Shown here: piece by piece, positions 1-9,827 of the stretch
Numbering within the stretch: the stretch's first letter is position 1
Layout of the letters: every line of letters starts with the position of its first letter
Assembly: GCF_001590785.1 (NCBI RefSeq)
Contig: NZ_LTAO01000023.1
Coordinates: forward strand, 63,142 to 127,141
Origin: Alkalihalobacillus trypoxylicola
Lineage (GTDB): Bacteria > Bacillota > Bacilli > Bacillales > Bacillaceae_D
DNA length: 64,000 bases
Direction: 5' to 3'
Notes under the pieces: generated by a model
Told to the model about the DNA's origin: nothing
What the model saw: only the letters and a program-made list of their open reading frames with translations
The model's database searches: none
Position numbers and translations under genes: made by a program

Positions 1-1720
1 GGTAACAAGAATCATGGTAAACAATCGTTTCATTTACTTCTTTTATTGGTCTTATTTTTTTATCTTGAATGAGCTTTGCTAGTAATTCTGTATGATGGTA
101 CACTTGAACATCTTTTAAGCCAAATTCCGGATATTCATTTTTAAAAGTATTAAAGGCATGTGGATCAATAGTGACTATTTTCTTTACATCCTGCTTTTTG
201 AACTGCTCTATATTTGCCAGTACTAATTGCTGATAAAGAAATTCATTTCCTAATCTTCTTGCAATATCTCCTGAATTACCCTCTTTATTTCCTAATATTG
301 CGACCTTTAGACCTGCTGACTGTAAGACTCTTATGAGTGAGCGAGCAATTTTTTGACTTCTTTTTTCATAAGCTGCCATAGAACCTACAAAAAACAAATA
401 ATCATATTCTTCCTGTTCCTTCTTGTAATCTTTAGCTGTTCGGACTTGTAAATCATCCACCCATAATGAACGGTCCTTTTGCTTAAAGCCCCATGGATTT
501 CCATATCTCTCTATTTGAGTAAGTGCTCGTTTAGCCTCTGCTTCCATTTTCCCTTCTGTCATGACTAAATACCTTCTCATATCAATAATCTTATCTACAT
601 GTTCATTCATTACAGGACATTCTTCCTCACAATTTCTACAGGTTGTACAAGCCCATATTTCCTCTTCACTAATCACATCTCCTATTAATGAAGCGGAGTG
701 CTCCTTTGAAGAATATTCAGTTGTTTGGGCTAGTAGTGCTTCCTTAGGGAACCAAGCAGTTCTAGAGGTTATAGCTTGCCCTTTTTCCGTTAAATGATCT
801 CTCATCTTAGTGATTAAATCCATGGGAGATAGCTTTTTTCCAGTATAGGAGGCAGGACATACAGCCGTGCATCTTCCACACTCTACACATGCATATAAGT
901 CGAGCAGTTGCTTTTGGTTAAAATCTGTTATTTCATTGTTTCCGAATTTCTCTATGGTTTCATCTTCAAAAGAAATCGTCGATAATTTACCAACTGGCTC
1001 TGTTCTTCCTAAAAAAACATTGATTGGTCCAGCGATTAAATGTGCATGCTTTGATTGTGGGATGTACAGTAAAAAACATAATAAGCACAATAAATGAATC
1101 CACCAAAATACGTAAAATGCAACGATTGCTATGGTTGTTGGTAAAAATGAAAAGAGATAAGCGATTGAGGATGCGATTGGCTCATAAACTAAAAAGGCCT
1201 CTTGATACCAAATTAAATGCATCGCTTTTGCCAATAGCTTTGAAACCATCAGTACCGAAATAAACAATAAAACAAGACCTGCCTTAAACCCCTTTTTCAG
1301 TCGAGGAAGCTTTTCGATATAACGTCTATAAAAAGCAGCTGCAACTGCTATTAAAATCATCACAACAATGATTTCTTGTAAAAATACAAAACTAGGATAA
1401 AACGGACCAAGAGGTAGATGAGAATGAGGAGATAAGCCTTTCCAGATTAAATCAATTGCACCAAACTGTACGAGTAAAAAACCATAAAACAAAAGAAGAT
1501 GTATCATGCCGCTTTTTTTATCCTTTAGTAATTTCTTCTGCGCAAATACTTGAAGCCACACCTGAAAAAGCCTTTCTTTTAATGAATGGTTAAAGCTCGG
1601 CTTCGATCCAAGTTTTATATACTCTATTCTTGCGTGTACTAGGCGTAAAAATATAAACAAAGCATATCCAGTTATTAATAAAAAAGCAGTCCATTGAATA
1701 ATCGGTAGTAGCGCATTCAT
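1..1720 (-). CDS. ywjF: YwjF-like iron-sulfur reductase (3' end cut off by window edge)
   Basis: This long reading frame starts at an ATG at 1720 and runs off the left edge without a stop, so about 573 residues are visible and the C-terminus is missing. The first 250 residues or so hold several hydrophobic membrane segments. They are followed by two ferredoxin-like clusters, CVECGRCTAVCP and CTTCRNCEEECP, each of the CxxCxxCxxxCP type for a 4Fe-4S centre. The last visible residues, YHDSCYL, begin the first cysteine-rich CCG domain seen in heterodisulfide-reductase-like and glycolate-oxidase-like proteins. This order matches B. subtilis YwjF, a membrane-bound Fe-S oxidoreductase that usually sits next to acyl-CoA dehydrogenase acdA and is thought to pass electrons from fatty-acid oxidation to quinone. 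Divergent clsB next door is also as in B. subtilis. The physiological role is inferred from the family. Confidence 0.88.
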   Translation of the reverse strand, partial: MNALLPIIQWTAFLLITGYALFIFLRLVHARIEYIKLGSKPSFNHSLKERLFQVWLQVFAQKKLLKDKKSGMIHLLLFYGFLLVQFGAIDLIWKGLSPHSHLPLGPFYPSFVFLQEIIVVMILIAVAAAFYRRYIEKLPRLKKGFKAGLVLLFISVLMVSKLLAKAMHLIWYQEAFLVYEPIASSIAYLFSFLPTTIAIVAFYVFWWIHLLCLLCFLLYIPQSKHAHLIAGPINVFLGRTEPVGKLSTISFEDETIEKFGNNEITDFNQKQLLDLYACVECGRCTAVCPASYTGKKLSPMDLITKMRDHLTEKGQAITSRTAWFPKEALLAQTTEYSSKEHSASLIGDVISEEEIWACTTCRNCEEECPVMNEHVDKIIDMRRYLVMTEGKMEAEAKRALTQIERYGNPWGFKQKDRSLWVDDLQVRTAKDYKKEQEEYDYLFFVGSMAAYEKRSQKIARSLIRVLQSAGLKVAILGNKEGNSGDIARRLGNEFLYQQLVLANIEQFKKQDVKKIVTIDPHAFNTFKNEYPEFGLKDVQVYHHTELLAKLIQDKKIRPIKEVNETIVYHDSCY

Positions 1721-1842
1721 CCTACTTCCTCCTTTTTCTTTTTTTCATATTTCTTTCATGAAAAATGGCTTATAGGACATACTATGCTTACTATATTCAG
1801 GACATGTTTATAAATCGTTCTGTTCGATTGGAGTAGGTATAA

Positions 1843-3051
1843 ATGATATGGTTACTCATCGTATTGTTACTTGTTTTATTTGCTGTAATTTTTTTTATTT
1901 TTCTTGATTTACACCTAGGTAAAAAAGCCAATTTACATAAAGCATTACCACTAGAAAAAAAGGATAGAGAGAGTCAAGTTACCTTCTTCCCTACCGGAGA
2001 CACTTTTTTTAATAACCTTATTCAGGATTTAAAAGCAGCAAATGACCACATCCATGTCCTTTTTTATATTTTTAGACAGGATTTTATCGGTAGTAAGCTC
2101 TTAGATTTATTAGAATTAAAAGCAAAAGAAGGAGTTACCGTACGGCTTATGGTCGATCAATTTGGATGTAGTATATCTCTTAGGAATAAGCACCGATTAA
2201 GGAAGGCTGGTGTCCATTTCACTACTACTCCCCCTCTTGGTTTTCCTTATTTTTTCTTTAAATTGAATCAACGAAATCACCGTAAAATTGTAGTATGCGA
2301 TGGAAGAGTTGGTTATATAGGGGGCTACAATATTGGTGATGAATATTTGGGTCGTAACCCTCACTTTGGTAGATGGCGTGATTTTCACCTTCGTTTAGTA
2401 GGAGATGGTGTGCAGGATTTACAGAGCAGCTTTTTGCAGGATTGGCATCAAAAAAAGAAACAAGTTCCAATCTCTACTAAAAACCAAAGGTATTTTCCAG
2501 CACTACAAAAAGGGACGCAATCGATTACTCTCTTTCGGACGAACGGAGCATTTCTCGAAGATGAGTACTATCAAAAAATGGAGCAAGCTAATAAGTCACT
2601 AATTATAGCGACTGCCTATTTCATTCCAGGAGAAAAACTTATCAAAGCAATTATAAAAGCAGCTAAACGGGGGGTTGATATAAAAATTATAGTCCCTAAA
2701 AAAAGTGACCACTTATTTGTTCGAGAAGCCGCTTTTCCTTATTATCAACGATTATTAATAAATGGGGTTAGAATATATCAATACTACCGAGGGTTTTTCC
2801 ATACAAAAGCACTTCTTATTGATGACAAAGTCGCTTATATAGGTACAGCCAACTTTGATCAAAGAAGTATGTTTATTAACTTTGAACAGCATGTTTTTGT
2901 TCACGATCAAACCATTATTACTGAAGTGAAGAATATTCTTGAACATGATATTTCTATCTCCTCACCTTTAACATGGAAGGAGTATAAAGAGCGTTCCTTC
3001 TTTTTTAAACTGAAAGAAAAAGTCGGACAGCTCATTTCAGGATATCTTTAA
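1843..3051 (+). CDS. clsB: Cardiolipin synthase (ClsB/YwjE type)
   Basis: This 402-residue protein has a single N-terminal membrane helix (residues 2-21) followed by two phospholipase-D domains. Each carries an HxKxxxxD motif: HRKIVVCD at H146/K148/D153 and HTKALLID at H320/K322/D327, with GGYN and GTAN after them as usual. Cardiolipin synthases of this family condense two phosphatidylglycerols into cardiolipin and glycerol at the membrane. The gene diverges from ywjF across about 120 bp, the same arrangement as B. subtilis ywjE/ywjF. Its last four bases overlap the end of a convergent small gene (3048-3203). The short N-terminal region with one helix points to the YwjE subtype rather than ClsA, which has two helices. 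Confidence 0.92.
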   Translation: MIWLLIVLLLVLFAVIFFIFLDLHLGKKANLHKALPLEKKDRESQVTFFPTGDTFFNNLIQDLKAANDHIHVLFYIFRQDFIGSKLLDLLELKAKEGVTVRLMVDQFGCSISLRNKHRLRKAGVHFTTTPPLGFPYFFFKLNQRNHRKIVVCDGRVGYIGGYNIGDEYLGRNPHFGRWRDFHLRLVGDGVQDLQSSFLQDWHQKKKQVPISTKNQRYFPALQKGTQSITLFRTNGAFLEDEYYQKMEQANKSLIIATAYFIPGEKLIKAIIKAAKRGVDIKIIVPKKSDHLFVREAAFPYYQRLLINGVRIYQYYRGFFHTKALLIDDKVAYIGTANFDQRSMFINFEQHVFVHDQTIITEVKNILEHDISISSPLTWKEYKERSFFFKLKEKVGQLISGYL

Positions 3052-3203
3052 AATATCCAATGAAAGATTTGATATCCAATAAAAATACCGATAATCCCCA
3101 TAATCCCTGCTAAGGTTGGTGGAGCAGGGATCGGTAATTTAATCCAAGCAAATACAATTCCAACTATCAATCCTGCTAATAAGGCCAAAAATACTTCAGT
3201 CAT
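3048..3203 (-). CDS. XapX-domain small membrane protein (51 aa)
   Basis: This is a 51-codon gene. It has an ideal ribosome-binding site (AGAAGGAGG, about 8 nt before the ATG at 3203). The product begins MTEVFLALLAGLIVGIVFAW and continues with KLPIPAPPTLAGI and a second hydrophobic helix. The small size, two helices and central PxPAPPxxxGxxG segment are typical of the XapX (DUF1427) family, named from a gene linked to xanthosine phosphorylase in E. coli; its biochemical function is unknown. The stop codon overlaps the end of convergent clsB by four bases. The DUF456 gene ends 69 bp upstream on the same strand with no clear hairpin between them, so the two may share a transcript. Confidence 0.8.
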   Translation of the reverse strand: MTEVFLALLAGLIVGIVFAWIKLPIPAPPTLAGIMGIIGIFIGYQIFHWIF

Positions 3204-3271
3204 AAAGAGCTTCCTCCTTCTTTAATTGCTCTTCATACCTTTTGTATTCTTTCTTAATTTATTCTGATGTT

Positions 3272-3757
3272 TTAAATTACTTCAATAATAAACCAAATAA
3301 TCATGATAATTTGAATAATTCCCTTTGCGACCGTTCCACTAAGAAAGGCAAAAAGAGAAGCTATTGCCACCTTTAATGCTTGAGAAGTATCGCGGTCGTT
3401 AAACAGCTCTGTTATAAAAACGAGGATAAAAGGTATAACAACAATACCAAATGGAGGAATAATAAAAGAACCAACAATGACCCCTATAGCTGCCATCCTT
3501 TCTCCCCATTTAGAGCCTCCATATTTTTTAACAAAATATAAACTAGCTATGAGATCGGCCAAAAACAATAATACAGTGAACAAGACCATGGCACTCCAAA
3601 ACCAAACTGATAAATCACCGGCTGTGCCTACTCCCCAAATATAAATGACAAAACCTAGCCAGATCACTAATACAGATGGGATAATTGGGAATAAAAGTCC
3701 GATAAAGCTCGTAATAAATAATGCAATGATGATTATCCACCAAATAACATCCATCAC
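3272..3757 (-). CDS. DUF456-family membrane protein
   Basis: This 161-residue, very hydrophobic protein has four to five predicted membrane helices with glycine-rich turns (GLLFPIIPS, KYGGSKWGERMAAIG, PPFGIVVIPF). That is the pattern of the DUF456 family, of which B. subtilis YqgC is a member; the function is unknown. Translation can start at GTG (3757) or at the next codon, ATG (3754). The AGGAGG at 3765-3770 is 7 nt from the GTG and 10 nt from the ATG, so both are acceptable. The gene follows the argS terminator on the same strand and precedes the XapX gene. Confidence 0.8.
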   Translation of the reverse strand: MMDVIWWIIIIALFITSFIGLLFPIIPSVLVIWLGFVIYIWGVGTAGDLSVWFWSAMVLFTVLLFLADLIASLYFVKKYGGSKWGERMAAIGVIVGSFIIPPFGIVVIPFILVFITELFNDRDTSQALKVAIASLFAFLSGTVAKGIIQIIMIIWFIIEVI

Positions 3758-3789
3758 TATCCTACCTCCTTTTAAGAATAATAGTTGCC

Positions 3790-3825
3790 AAAAAAGCTCC
3801 CTCTTATTTTCCTTGGGAGCTTTTC
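3790..3825 (-). terminator. Rho-independent terminator of ywiB-argS
   Basis: On the minus strand the stem AAAGCTCCC pairs with GGGAGCTTT around a 13-nt loop and runs into TTTTTT. It lies just past the argS stop and before the DUF456 gene. Confidence 0.8.
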
Positions 3826-3833
3826 TGTTCTAT

Positions 3834-5504
3834 TTACATTTTTTCTGGCGCATGGACACCAACTAGTGCTAAAGCATTTTTAATCGTTATTTGTGTGGCT
3901 CTCATAAGCGCTAATCTTGCTTTTGTCTGCTCTTCGTTCTGCTCATCGATGACTCGCTCAGCATTATAAAAGCTGTGCAATGTGGCTGCTAATTCATGTA
4001 CATAATTAGTAATACGATGAGGATTTTGTTTTTTAGCTGCTTCTGTAACGGCCTCTGGAAAATCACCAATCACTTTTAATAATTCAAATTCCTTGTCTGT
4101 TTTGATAGGAGATAAGTCCGTCTCTTCATTAAAGGTTAATCCCTTTTCATTCCCTTGGCGAAGCATAGCACAAACTCTTGCATGAGCGTATTGAACGTAA
4201 TATACAGGATTTTCGTTCGAGTTTGAAACAGCTAAGTCCATATCAAAGTCAAGGTGAGTATCTGCACTACGCATTGCAAAGAAATAGCGAGTTGCATCAA
4301 TTCCTACTTCTTCCATTAAATCTCGTAATGTAACAGCCTTTCCTGTTCTTTTACTCATTTTCACTTTTTCGCCAGCTTGAAATAAACTCACCATTTGAAT
4401 AATTTCAACATCTAATTGATCCGCTTTATAACCAAGCGCCTGTATAGCTGCTCTCATTCTAGGAATATAGCCATGATGATCAGCGCCCCAAACATTAATT
4501 AATTTCTGAAAACCTCGATTCATTTTATCTTGATGATAAGCAATATCTGGTGTTAAATACGTGTAGCTTCCATCATTCTTTATCAATACTCGATCTTTAT
4601 CGTCTCCATAAGTGGTCGAACGAAACCATGTAGCTCCATCCTGTTCGTAGGTTTCGCCTTTATTCTTTAATATTTCTAAGGTTTCTTCGACTTTATTAGA
4701 TTCGTATAAAGAGGTTTCAGAAAACCAATGGTCAAACTCTACACGGAATTCTTTTAAATCTATCTTTATTTTATCTAATTCTTTTTCTAATCCATATTTA
4801 CGGAAAAACTGTAATCTTTCTTCCTCAGGGAGATTTAATAGCTGATCCCCTTTTTCATCTGCTAGATGTTGAGCTATTTCAATAATATCCTGACCTTGAT
4901 ACCCATCCTCTGGAACCGTTTTTTCCATTCCTAACGCTTGATAATAACGAGCTTCCAAAGAAAGTGCGAGGTTATTAATTTGATTTCCGGCATCATTAAT
5001 ATAATATTCTCTTTCAACCTTATAACCCGCTTTGTCTAGAATATTACAAAGTGAATCTCCTACAGCTGCACCCCTAGCATGGCCTAAATGTAGGGTTCCT
5101 GTTGGATTAGCTGATACAAATTCGACTTGAACAGGTGTATGCTGTCCAAAATCCGAGGACCCATAGTCATCTTTTGCTGCTAAAACAGTAGTTACTACTT
5201 TTCTTAAATAACCATTATCCATGAAAAAATTAATAAACCCAGGTCCAGCAATTTCTACTCGGTCGATAGCAGCCTCTTGTTTATTTAAATGCTCCACTAA
5301 TTCTTCGGCTATTTTTCTCGGTGCCATTTTAGCCACGCGCGCTAATTGCATCGCCATATTGGTAGCAAAATCACCATGAGTTTTATCTTTTGGCGTTTCT
5401 AATAAAACCTCTGGCATCGTCTCTACTGTTGCTAATTCAGCTTTTAAAACAGCCTCTGTAATTTGTTCCTTAAGTTTTTGTTTCATTTGTTCCACACTGT
5501 TCAT
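3834..5504 (-). CDS. argS: Arginyl-tRNA synthetase
   Basis: Class I aminoacyl-tRNA synthetase that charges tRNA-Arg with arginine in the cytoplasm. The 556-residue length fits bacterial ArgS. It has the N-terminal Arg-specific additional domain (about residues 1-90), the HIGH motif as HLGH at 139-142 in [15 protein letters not shown], a KMSKRTG loop near residue 380, and the C-terminal DALR anticodon-binding domain ([12 protein letters not shown] onward) ending VGVHAPEKM. The ATG overlaps the ywiB stop (TAATG) and the ribosome site AGGAGG lies inside the end of ywiB, so the two genes are translationally coupled. The order ywiB-argS is conserved in Bacillus. Confidence 0.97.
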   Translation of the reverse strand: MNSVEQMKQKLKEQITEAVLKAELATVETMPEVLLETPKDKTHGDFATNMAMQLARVAKMAPRKIAEELVEHLNKQEAAIDRVEIAGPGFINFFMDNGYLRKVVTTVLAAKDDYGSSDFGQHTPVQVEFVSANPTGTLHLGHARGAAVGDSLCNILDKAGYKVEREYYINDAGNQINNLALSLEARYYQALGMEKTVPEDGYQGQDIIEIAQHLADEKGDQLLNLPEEERLQFFRKYGLEKELDKIKIDLKEFRVEFDHWFSETSLYESNKVEETLEILKNKGETYEQDGATWFRSTTYGDDKDRVLIKNDGSYTYLTPDIAYHQDKMNRGFQKLINVWGADHHGYIPRMRAAIQALGYKADQLDVEIIQMVSLFQAGEKVKMSKRTGKAVTLRDLMEEVGIDATRYFFAMRSADTHLDFDMDLAVSNSNENPVYYVQYAHARVCAMLRQGNEKGLTFNEETDLSPIKTDKEFELLKVIGDFPEAVTEAAKKQNPHRITNYVHELAATLHSFYNAERVIDEQNEEQTKARLALMRATQITIKNALALVGVHAPEKM

Positions 5505-5944
5505 TATTCATTTTCCTCCTCTAGCATCAATCGTACTTCATGTGTACCAGTATCCTGCCCTTGCATTCTAAATCGGTATCGAAGAAAGATTCTTCCTTTA
5601 CGATTAAGACTTGGCCATTGCACTAACACTTTTTCAGTTTCAGCGGTCGTTTCCCAAGTAACTTCAGAGGTAACATACCTTCCAATAGTGGTTTTGCCAC
5701 TTTCAAATACTTGTCTCATTAATAAAGAGCCTTGGCGAATGAGTGTAAGCTCTTCACCATTCCACTTCATTGTCGTTTTCACCTTTTGGTTATGACCAAA
5801 GGACTCTTCAAAATGTAAATATTGCTGCTGCCCTTTTATATATAAAAATCCCTTTGTTGTAAATTCATAAGAGTCGCGATGATCACCGTTATGAATGAGT
5901 GTTTGGAATTTTAACTTAATAGGGCGTTTCACCGTTCTATCCAT
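5504..5944 (-). CDS. ywiB: YwiB, DUF1934 beta-barrel protein
   Basis: The product resembles B. subtilis YwiB (DUF1934, lipocalin-like beta-barrel; function unknown). Shared features are the [10 protein letters not shown] start, the TTKGFLYIK segment and the [10 protein letters not shown] end strand. The frame stays open upstream to 6037, but the family start matches [13 protein letters not shown]. That start at 5944 has AAGGA ten bases upstream and gives 146 residues against about 142 in B. subtilis, so I place the start there. The gene is coupled to argS through a 1-nt overlap and carries the argS ribosome site. Conserved linkage to argS suggests co-expression but not a known functional link. 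Confidence 0.85.
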   Translation of the reverse strand: MDRTVKRPIKLKFQTLIHNGDHRDSYEFTTKGFLYIKGQQQYLHFEESFGHNQKVKTTMKWNGEELTLIRQGSLLMRQVFESGKTTIGRYVTSEVTWETTAETEKVLVQWPSLNRKGRIFLRYRFRMQGQDTGTHEVRLMLEEENE

Positions 5945-6077
5945 TATTCGCACATCCTTCTCACTAAACAGTTTAGCGAGTTTATAAAAGTGATGCAAGA
6001 GTTCTAGCCATTCCTTCTGCCTACAGAATCTTTGCATATCTTCTTCATGACCATCTATTACTAAAATCTCAACATGA

Positions 6078-6120
6078 AAAAAAGAGGTGGCATATGACTG
6101 CCACTCATTTCTCTCTTTTT
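6078..6120 (-). terminator. Terminator of speB
   Basis: On the minus strand, just past the speB stop, GAGTGGCA and TGCCACCTC form an imperfect hairpin with a short loop, followed by TTTTTTT. Confidence 0.65.
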
Positions 6121-6129
6121 AAATGCTCA

Positions 6130-7002
6130 TTATTTTACCCAGCCTAATAACATCTCACGAATCAGCTTACTTGCTGTAATTTGCGTTTGTTCTGACGGGT
6201 CATAATTAGGTGCTACCTCCACTAAATCAGAACCTACTACTTTCAAATTAGATTGAGCAATTAACGTTATCGCTTCTAATAACTCTTTTGAAGTAACGCC
6301 CCCTGCTTCTGCCGTTCCTGTTCCAGGAGCATGTGCAGGGTCTAAAACATCAATATCGATCGTTACATAGATCGGACGACCCTCTAAGGTTGGTAATACC
6401 TTTTTCAATGGCTCGACTATATTAAATTTAAACATATTCATACCAGATTTTTTCGCAAATTCGAATTCTTCACGCATGCCTGAACGAATTCCAAAGGAGT
6501 AAATATTTTGGGCCCCCAATAATGAGCAGGCTTTGCGAATAGGAGTAGAATGCGATAGCACCTCTCCCTCATATTCCTCACGTAAATCTGCATGAGCATC
6601 AAAGTGAAGAATCGCAACATCCGGGTATTTTTTATGAATCGCTTTAAAGATTGGCCATGATAATAGATGCTCTCCACCAAGACCTAAAGGATATTTCCCA
6701 TCTTCAAGTAGCTTGTCGACAAAATCCTCAACCATATCTAGGCTTCTTTGGGCATTGCCAAATGGCAATGGAATGTCTCCTGCATCAAAATAGTCGATCT
6801 CTTCTAAATGTTTATCCATATAAGGACTGTATTCTTCCAATCCTAAAGAAGCCTCGCGAATTTTCGCTGGACCAAATCGCGAACCCGGTCGAAACGATAC
6901 CGTCCAATCCATTGGCATTCCGTAAATAACTGCTTTACTTTCTTCATAGGTTGCTCGACTCATAATAAAAACTTTCCCAGAATATGACTCATCAAAGCGC
7001 AT
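6130..7002 (-). CDS. speB: Agmatinase
   Basis: Agmatinase hydrolyses agmatine to putrescine and urea in polyamine synthesis. The 290-residue protein is close to B. subtilis SpeB along its whole length (MRFDESYSGKVFI, GMPMDWTVSFRPGSR, AGDIPLPFGNAQRSLDM). Ureohydrolase manganese ligands are present: H112 in GGEHLLSW, D135/H137/D139 in DAHADL and D216/D218 in DIDVLDPAHAPGTGT. The ATG is preceded by AAGGGAG. In B. subtilis spermidine synthase speE lies directly upstream of speB; here that position is occupied by a repeat-bearing intergenic region and no speE is in the window, so speB appears monocistronic. Confidence 0.96.
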   Translation of the reverse strand: MRFDESYSGKVFIMSRATYEESKAVIYGMPMDWTVSFRPGSRFGPAKIREASLGLEEYSPYMDKHLEEIDYFDAGDIPLPFGNAQRSLDMVEDFVDKLLEDGKYPLGLGGEHLLSWPIFKAIHKKYPDVAILHFDAHADLREEYEGEVLSHSTPIRKACSLLGAQNIYSFGIRSGMREEFEFAKKSGMNMFKFNIVEPLKKVLPTLEGRPIYVTIDIDVLDPAHAPGTGTAEAGGVTSKELLEAITLIAQSNLKVVGSDLVEVAPNYDPSEQTQITASKLIREMLLGWVK

Positions 7003-7063
7003 TAGTTTTTCTCCCTTTTCTCTAACATTCTATTTTCTTATTACTATTTATTTATATAAACGA

Positions 7064-7340
7064 ATTTCATCATTTCTATCTTTTAATGAAAACCTAGCAA
7101 TTAAGTTTTTGATTTCCACTTTAGGTAGATGCTTTCCCAAGGGCTTGTCTTCAGCTAACTCTGACTACGAAGAGTGGCTTTTCAAACGGCGCTCATCCTT
7201 TGGGAGTCATTACCTATCATTACAATCAACGTGTGAACTGGCAAACAGTTAAGACATTTTTATAATGAATGGTCGGTTTCGTTCACTTATAAAGCAATGA
7301 TGAAATGAACTCATATAAGTGAGGTTAATCAATAGCGAAT
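7064..7340 (+). repeat. Family-1 structured intergenic repeat, copy A
   Basis: The 575-bp gap between speB and pbpG holds no gene; most of it is this repeat. It begins with a TTTTAATGAAAACC block, continues through TTTTTGATTTCCACTTTAGG and CTTTCCCAAGGGCTTGTCTT, and ends near CACTTATAAAGC. The same blocks occur at 17990, 36505 and 36740, always in this orientation. AGGTAG (about 7123) can pair with ATTACCT (about 7225), and CCCAAGG with CCTTTGGG inside it. The internal hairpin is shortened relative to other copies but keeps an ACTC/GAGT stem. The remaining gap (7341-7576) is AT-rich and I see nothing definite beyond the pbpG promoter region. Confidence 0.8.
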
Positions 7341-7576
7341 AGCATTCTCTCTTATCTTAACCTTCTTTTTTTAATCCTATAGCATATCAAAAGAAAGTAT
7401 ATAACAAATAAAACAAAAAGCAAATAAATTTCCGTTCACTTTCAATGGATAGCATGTTTAAAATAATCGGCTTCTACCCATCCTATTAATAGAGAAGTTA
7501 AATGCAATATCTTCGTTTTCTAGCAATCATAGCTTCTCATTATATTTGAACAATTTATATTCAGAGGTGACACAAA

Positions 7577-9637
7577 ATGCAAGTTGTATTAAACCGCAAA
7601 CGAAGACGGCAACGAAATAAATGGCGATTAGCTTTTCGTTTATTACTTGTTTTTCTTCTGCTTGCATCTGGAAGTGCTGTCGCTTTACTATCTTATACAA
7701 GAATGCTAGGTCCACCCCCTATTCAGGTTTCACAAACAACGGTTATCTATGGAGATAACAATGAAATCATTGGCGAGACCCATCATGGAGAGAATAGATA
7801 TTGGGTTTCTTTAAGTGACATATCACAAGATGTGATAGATGCGACCATTTCAGTGGAAGACCGTAAGTTTTTTCAGCACTTAGGGTTTGATCCGAAAAGA
7901 ATTGCTGGAGCTATCCTAGCAAATATTCGTTCTGGTGAAAAATCTCAGGGCGCAAGTACAATTACTCAGCAATATGCTAGAAATTTATATTTAAATCATG
8001 AAAAGACTTGGACTAGAAAATGGAATGAACTTCTATATGCACTCAGATTAGAAATGAATTATGAGAAAGAGGAAATATTGGAAGGTTATTTGAACACGGT
8101 CTATTATGGTCATGGTGCCTATGGTATCGAAGCAGCATCTGCTCATTTTTTCGATAAAGATTCTCGTGATTTAACTCTCGCAGAAGCAAGTATGTTGGCG
8201 GGAATACCAAAAGGGCCGAGTTATTATTCTCCATTAACCAATGAGGAATTGGCCAAAAAAAGGCAAAAGGTCGTTTTATTCTCCATGGTAGAAAATGAAA
8301 TGATTACACAACAAGAAGCGGATGCTGCTTTTGAAGAGGAGCTTATATATATAGAAAGGCCTCATCAAACATTAGATAAAGTAGGACCGTATTTCCATGA
8401 TGTCGTTCATTATCAATTAGTTCATCAATTAGGTATTGAACCCGACTTAATTGAAGCAGGTGGATTACAAGTTTATACGACACTTGATGCAGAAATGCAA
8501 AAAAAAGCGGAAAAGATTATTGAGCAGGAAATGCCTACTAATGAATTAGAAATTGGCTTTGTGGCTATGGATCCCAAAACCGGTTATGTAAAAGCTTTGG
8601 TAGGTGGAAAACAACATGTGCAGGGCGGCTTTAACCGTGCAGTTCAAGCTCAAAGACAGCCGGGGTCAACAATGAAACCATTTTTATATTATGGAGCACT
8701 GGAAAATGGATTTACAGCTACAACCACATTAAAAAGTGAAAAAACCGATTTTCCAATCGATGGCCAATCTGAGCCTTATTCACCTGATAATTTTAATAGT
8801 AATTTTGCAGAGGATTATATAACGATGATCCAAGCTTTAGCTTTTTCCGATAATATTTATGCCGTTAAAACCCACTATTTTATAGGTCTTGATACATTAG
8901 GTGAGATAACGAGAAGAGTAGGGTTAAAGAGCACGATACAGCCACACCCTTCCTCAGCACTTGGAAGTAGCTCAGTTAATGTGTTAGAAATGGTTAACGG
9001 CTATAGTGCTTTTGCAAATGGTGGGTTTAAAACGGAACCTTTATTTATTAAAAAAGTAGAAAATATCAAAGGTGAAATTCTTTTTGAAAATAAGCCCACT
9101 TATGAACAAGTGCTAGACCCAGAGCTTACCTTTATCATGACCGACTTGATGACAGCAATGTTTGACCGCCAATTAAATGATTATACTTCAGTAACCGGTG
9201 GCTCTGTAGCTCCTTTTATTAAACGACCAGTAGCAGGAAAATCTGGTTCCACCTCCACTGACAGCTGGATGATTGGATTTACACCTCAGCTAGTTACAGG
9301 TGTTTGGGTTGGCTATGATGATAGTAGAAGATTACAAACCAAAGGTGATAGTCAAGTATCCAAGCAGGTTTGGGCAAAATTTACAGAGGAAGCTTTAGCG
9401 AATGAATTAAAACTTCCTTTTCAGCCTCCACGTAATCTTACTGCTTTAGAGGTCGATCCAAAAACAGGCTTGTTAGCTAATGAAAATTGTACGGGTAGAC
9501 TTACTTATTTCGTTAAAGGAACAGAGCCTACAGAATCCTGTCCTTCTAGCGAAAAAGAAATGGAAGAAACCGTTCAAGAGGAATCTGAGGAAGAACATAG
9601 TATTTTCAAAAGGTTTTTACGTTGGATGAATGAATAA
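7577..9637 (+). CDS. pbpG: Class A penicillin-binding protein (transglycosylase/transpeptidase)
   Basis: Bifunctional peptidoglycan synthase of 686 residues. A basic N-terminus precedes a membrane anchor (about residues 18-40). The glycosyltransferase domain has catalytic E94 in SVEDRKFFQH, the QGASTITQQYARN motif and the EGYLNTVYYGHGAYGIEAA motif. The transpeptidase domain has S364-TMK367 (SxxK), S424-DN (SxN) and K555-SG (KTG box, here KSG). The sequence matches B. subtilis PbpG (YwhE) throughout, which is sporulation-linked and acts in forespore wall synthesis. A glutamate-rich tail ends in a basic segment. AGAGGTGA lies before the ATG. Synteny (speB, ywhD) also supports PbpG. Confidence 0.94.
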   Translation: MQVVLNRKRRRQRNKWRLAFRLLLVFLLLASGSAVALLSYTRMLGPPPIQVSQTTVIYGDNNEIIGETHHGENRYWVSLSDISQDVIDATISVEDRKFFQHLGFDPKRIAGAILANIRSGEKSQGASTITQQYARNLYLNHEKTWTRKWNELLYALRLEMNYEKEEILEGYLNTVYYGHGAYGIEAASAHFFDKDSRDLTLAEASMLAGIPKGPSYYSPLTNEELAKKRQKVVLFSMVENEMITQQEADAAFEEELIYIERPHQTLDKVGPYFHDVVHYQLVHQLGIEPDLIEAGGLQVYTTLDAEMQKKAEKIIEQEMPTNELEIGFVAMDPKTGYVKALVGGKQHVQGGFNRAVQAQRQPGSTMKPFLYYGALENGFTATTTLKSEKTDFPIDGQSEPYSPDNFNSNFAEDYITMIQALAFSDNIYAVKTHYFIGLDTLGEITRRVGLKSTIQPHPSSALGSSSVNVLEMVNGYSAFANGGFKTEPLFIKKVENIKGEILFENKPTYEQVLDPELTFIMTDLMTAMFDRQLNDYTSVTGGSVAPFIKRPVAGKSGSTSTDSWMIGFTPQLVTGVWVGYDDSRRLQTKGDSQVSKQVWAKFTEEALANELKLPFQPPRNLTALEVDPKTGLLANENCTGRLTYFVKGTEPTESCPSSEKEMEETVQEESEEEHSIFKRFLRWMNE

Positions 9638-9652
9638 TCGAATAACTAAAGT

Positions 9653-9687
9653 AAAAAAACTAGAGGCAGCTGCCTCTAGTTTTTTTT
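9653..9687 (+). terminator. Bidirectional terminator between pbpG and ywhD
   Basis: A perfect 20-bp palindrome, CTAGAGGCAGCTGCCTCTAG (9660-9679), is flanked by AAAAAAA on the left and TTTTTTTT on the right. It can therefore stop pbpG transcripts and also those of convergent ywhD. Confidence 0.88.
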
Positions 9688-9827
9688 GTCCTAGTATAAT
9701 TCTGACATTATACGCTTTCAAGTTTACCTTGATCTACTTAAAACCACAAGGATTGTCATTTATTGTTCAAAAAGGATTCATATTTTTTTATCCTATTTCT
9801 TCAACAAGAAACCTAAATACGTTTTCT

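Noticed and set aside
5945-6037. Upstream extension of ywiB
   Set aside because: The added 31 residues have no match to the family and no ribosome site; the ATG at 5944 gives the family length.
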